A stretch of 64,000 nucleotides of DNA from NCBI GenBank assembly GCA_035533215.1, contig DATLUG010000010.1, positions 82,921-146,920 on the forward strand. The letters are read 5' to 3'. This document shows, piece after piece, positions 62,199 to 64,000 of the stretch. The notes beneath the pieces are model-generated. The model worked only from the letters and a program-made list of their open reading frames with translations. It made no database searches and was not told the origin of the DNA. The DNA is from DAHUZL01 sp035533215 (lineage in GTDB: Bacteria > Chloroflexota > Dormibacteria > Aeolococcales > Bog-877). How positions within the stretch are numbered: position 1 is the first letter of the stretch; every line of letters starts with the position of its first letter. The position numbers were made by a program, and so were the translations under genes.

Positions 62199-62909
62199 GT
62201 GGCCGGGTTGGGCGACCGCTCAGCTTGGAAAGCGGCTTGGCGCTGGCCCGCCAGGCGCTCGGTGCCGAACGCCTTGACGCTTGCGTTCCTAGGGGCTTGG
62301 CTGAGTGGATGCGGAGCGCTGGCGGAGCCGTCACGTGGGGTTCACGGGGTAGCAGGGAAGGGAGGCCCAGCCGCAGGGATGGCCGCGTCGCCACCTGCAG
62401 CGGTGGCGCCGACATCCAGCGTGCCCCACGCCAGCAGTCCGACTGCGGCAGTGCCATCGGCACGCCCCTCAACGCCCATTGCGGCGCCGGGCGTGATGAC
62501 GTGCCCACCCACATTCTCGGCTGCCTCGATCGCGGCGGTCTCCGAGGCTGTCGGATTGAACACCACGGCGGAGACGAGACACGTGAGCGGCCAGTGCTGG
62601 GCCGTATCGCCGGCTACCCAGGTGGCCGGTGTGAGCGGGGCCGATGGCATCCCCTGGCTGCTGGTCATCACGAACGGTGTCCCCAGTCTCGTTGCGCGCA
62701 CGCCGATGGCAGCCGGCGGCCCCCCCCATGTGGTGGGAGTCGAAGGGAACGTGGTGGTGATCTCCCAGGGGTTCGGGCTGGAGACGTACGACGTCGCCAC
62801 CGGACAGGCGAAGCCGCTTGGGGTGGACAACCCGGCTCAGGTGACTCCACCGAAGCCGTCGCCGCTGCCGCCGTCGACACCTCGGGCGCTGGGGCAGCCG
62901 AACTCATGA
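62199..62909 (+). CDS. Predicted lipoprotein, Ser/Thr/Pro/Ala-rich, unknown function
   Basis: The protein has 236 residues. The signal has a Trp/Arg-rich n-region (WKAAWRWPARR), a hydrophobic core and lipobox WLSGCG (Cys about 39). A Pro/Ser/Ala linker (about 45-90) follows, then a small domain: FSAASIAAVSEAVGLNTTAE, HVSGQCWAVSPATQVAGVSG, WLLVITNGVPSLVARTP and VVGVEGNVVVISQGFGLETYDVATG. It ends in a Pro-rich tail. I chose the GTG at 62199 because AGGAAG lies just upstream; GTG at 62262 is an alternative. The codon mix is less GC-biased than in the core genes, so it may be a recent arrival. No family recognised. Confidence 0.6.
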   Translation: MAGLGDRSAWKAAWRWPARRSVPNALTLAFLGAWLSGCGALAEPSRGVHGVAGKGGPAAGMAASPPAAVAPTSSVPHASSPTAAVPSARPSTPIAAPGVMTCPPTFSAASIAAVSEAVGLNTTAETRHVSGQCWAVSPATQVAGVSGADGIPWLLVITNGVPSLVARTPMAAGGPPHVVGVEGNVVVISQGFGLETYDVATGQAKPLGVDNPAQVTPPKPSPLPPSTPRALGQPNS

Positions 62910-63370
62910 TCGTGTTCGGTGGCTTCGTCGATCACGCCCGGCCGTCCGCCGTCACCCAGGGTGTCCCCGAGCCCCTCGCCCCGGCGAGCCCTGACCCCTC
63001 GGAGCAAGCCTCACAGCCCCCGTACCGCGCCGCGATCCCCTGGGAGACGGTGGCCGGCCGGACGTAGCACGGTACTCCGCAGGGTGTCCGAGAAGGGCGA
63101 CGTCTCGGACCGATGGAGGGCGACCTGAGGGTGCGGTGGCGCCACGCCAGACGGGGACGCTCGCCATGGGCGCGCCGCCCCGGCTCCCGCGGATGCACGA
63201 GGTACGCCGCCCGTCCGGCGCACGGTCCGCCGCGGTCCGGGACGTCGACCAAAGGACCCTGGGCACCTCACGGCCGCAGGCTCCGGCGGGAGGACCCGGC
63301 GGATCGCCCGGAGACCAACTTCGGCTGGATCGGGGCATGGCAGCCCGGCTGCGGGCGGCCGCCCCAACCG
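62910..63370. other. Spacer without a supported gene
   Basis: 460 bases between the lipoprotein and the GNAT gene. Frames are open in places but show no start with a ribosome site and no recognisable domain. Confidence 0.35.
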
Positions 63371-63949
63371 TCACAGCACGAGTCGCATGAGCCATCGGGG
63401 CGCGCCCCCAGATCGAGACTGGGTCACGACGACGCGGTGGAAGCCGGCGCGCTCGAAGAGTGACGTGGTGCCGACATAGGCGAGCGTGGGGCTGATCCGT
63501 CCGCCCCCGGGGTCCACCGGGTAGGCCTCCAGGGCGGGGACGCCCTGCTGGCGCGCGAATGTGACGGCGCCGTCGAGGAGGTGGTGCGTCAATCCCCGTC
63601 TCCGGTGGCCGGCCCGCACGACGAAGCACACGATGCTCCATACCGGCAGGGAGTCGATGACCGGGATGGTCCTCGAATGGACCAAGCGGGGCAGGCTGCA
63701 GCGGGGCCCGAACGAGCACCAGCCGGCGGGGATCCCGTCGACGTAGGCCACCACCCCAGGGGGTGGGCCATCATCGCAGAACCGGCGCAGCCGGGCCGGC
63801 CGGTCGCGACCGCGCAGGCGCTGGTACTCCGCGTTGGAGACGCGGTAGGTAAGGCACCAGCACACGGGGGCATCCCGCTTCTTGGGCGCGAGGACGGCGG
63901 CGACGTCGCCGAATCGATCGGCCGTGGCGGGATGGACGTCGATCGTCAC
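63371..63949 (-). CDS. GNAT-family N-acetyltransferase
   Basis: The protein has 192 residues. The acetyl-CoA-binding segment CFVVRAGHRRRGLTHHLLDGAV carries the (Q/R)-x-x-G-x-(G/A)-like loop, preceded by GVVAYVDGIPAGWCSFGPR and followed by VPALEAYPVD and TTSLFERAGFHRV. This layout fits small acyltransferases of broad substrate type. CWCLTYRVSN near the N-terminus resembles the Cys/Trp segment in some GNATs of this group. GTG start with a weak ribosome site; the AT-rich patch beyond 63960 probably contains its promoter. Substrate unknown. Confidence 0.82.
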   Translation of the reverse strand: MTIDVHPATADRFGDVAAVLAPKKRDAPVCWCLTYRVSNAEYQRLRGRDRPARLRRFCDDGPPPGVVAYVDGIPAGWCSFGPRCSLPRLVHSRTIPVIDSLPVWSIVCFVVRAGHRRRGLTHHLLDGAVTFARQQGVPALEAYPVDPGGGRISPTLAYVGTTSLFERAGFHRVVVTQSRSGGAPRWLMRLVL

Positions 63950-64000
63950 TCTGAGTCCGACAGCCTAAGCCATTTTGCAAAAGTTCTGTCAGGTCCGGGG

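Overview
The window is very GC-rich (roughly 70% or more throughout), compact, and starts a large share of its genes with GTG. Stop and start codons often overlap as GTGA, ATGA or TTGA. The gene set is bacterial and Gram-positive-like: membrane-anchored YvcK, RidA, F420/flavin PPOX-fold proteins, a sortase, S53 peptidase, lipoproteins with simple lipoboxes, GuaB3 and ROK kinase. Together these suggest a Terrabacteria lineage near Chloroflexota/Actinomycetota, with Candidatus Dormibacterota as a plausible source. This taxonomic call is inference, since there is no rRNA in the window.

Layout. 1-504 is the tail of a cation/Ca exchanger, followed by proS (-). 2529-7988 is a + strand run: lipoprotein, endonuclease IV, ROK sugar kinase, CCA/poly(A)-polymerase-like enzyme, S53 peptidase. 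8087-10493 is DUF1232, rplI, dnaB. 10714-12269 holds two PPOX-fold flavin/F420 enzymes around a MarR regulator with a clear palindromic operator. 12598-15745 is purA, a sialidase-type beta-propeller membrane protein and RidA. 15784-18058 (-) is an OmpR/HisKA two-component pair. 18174-21784 is an alpha/beta hydrolase, membrane-anchored MurF-like ligase and Ddl-like ligase trio. 21900-25486 is yvcK, ilvE and glycerate kinase.

25646-29024 is a NarL-type sensor/regulator pair, and next to it 29295-37368 is a complete dipeptide/oligopeptide ABC importer: two tandem paralogous binding proteins, two permeases, and two ATPases on the opposite strand. Strong hairpins separate the segments. 38182-42629 has a standalone N-terminally extended IF-1, a nucleotide-sugar epimerase with an unknown two-domain partner, and a GAF-GGDEF diguanylate cyclase. 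42731-46605 has an Arg/Thr/Ala-rich histone H1-like protein, a glutamate-dehydrogenase homologue lacking its catalytic lysine, an orphan response regulator and a sortase. 46793-50855 is the purine block guaB3-guaA-purD.

51902-57175 (-) is a cyclic-nucleotide module: a giant class III cyclase with zinc ribbons, a STAND-like ATPase and TPRs, followed 9 bases later by an MFS transporter fused to a cyclic-nucleotide-binding domain. Divergent from it, 57245-61259 encodes a pyruvate-carboxylase-like carboxyltransferase/biotin-carrier protein whose metal and carboxy-lysine positions are lost, an intact biotin carboxylase and a metallo-beta-lactamase-fold hydrolase. The last 2.7 kb is sparse and less GC-extreme, with one lipoprotein and one GNAT acetyltransferase.

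The most unusual points are the decayed carboxyltransferase beside an intact biotin carboxylase, the cyclase plus cNMP-gated transporter pair, the GDH homologue with Lys to Ala at the catalytic position, and the basic H1-like protein. I saw no tRNA, rRNA, CRISPR array, transposase or phage gene.
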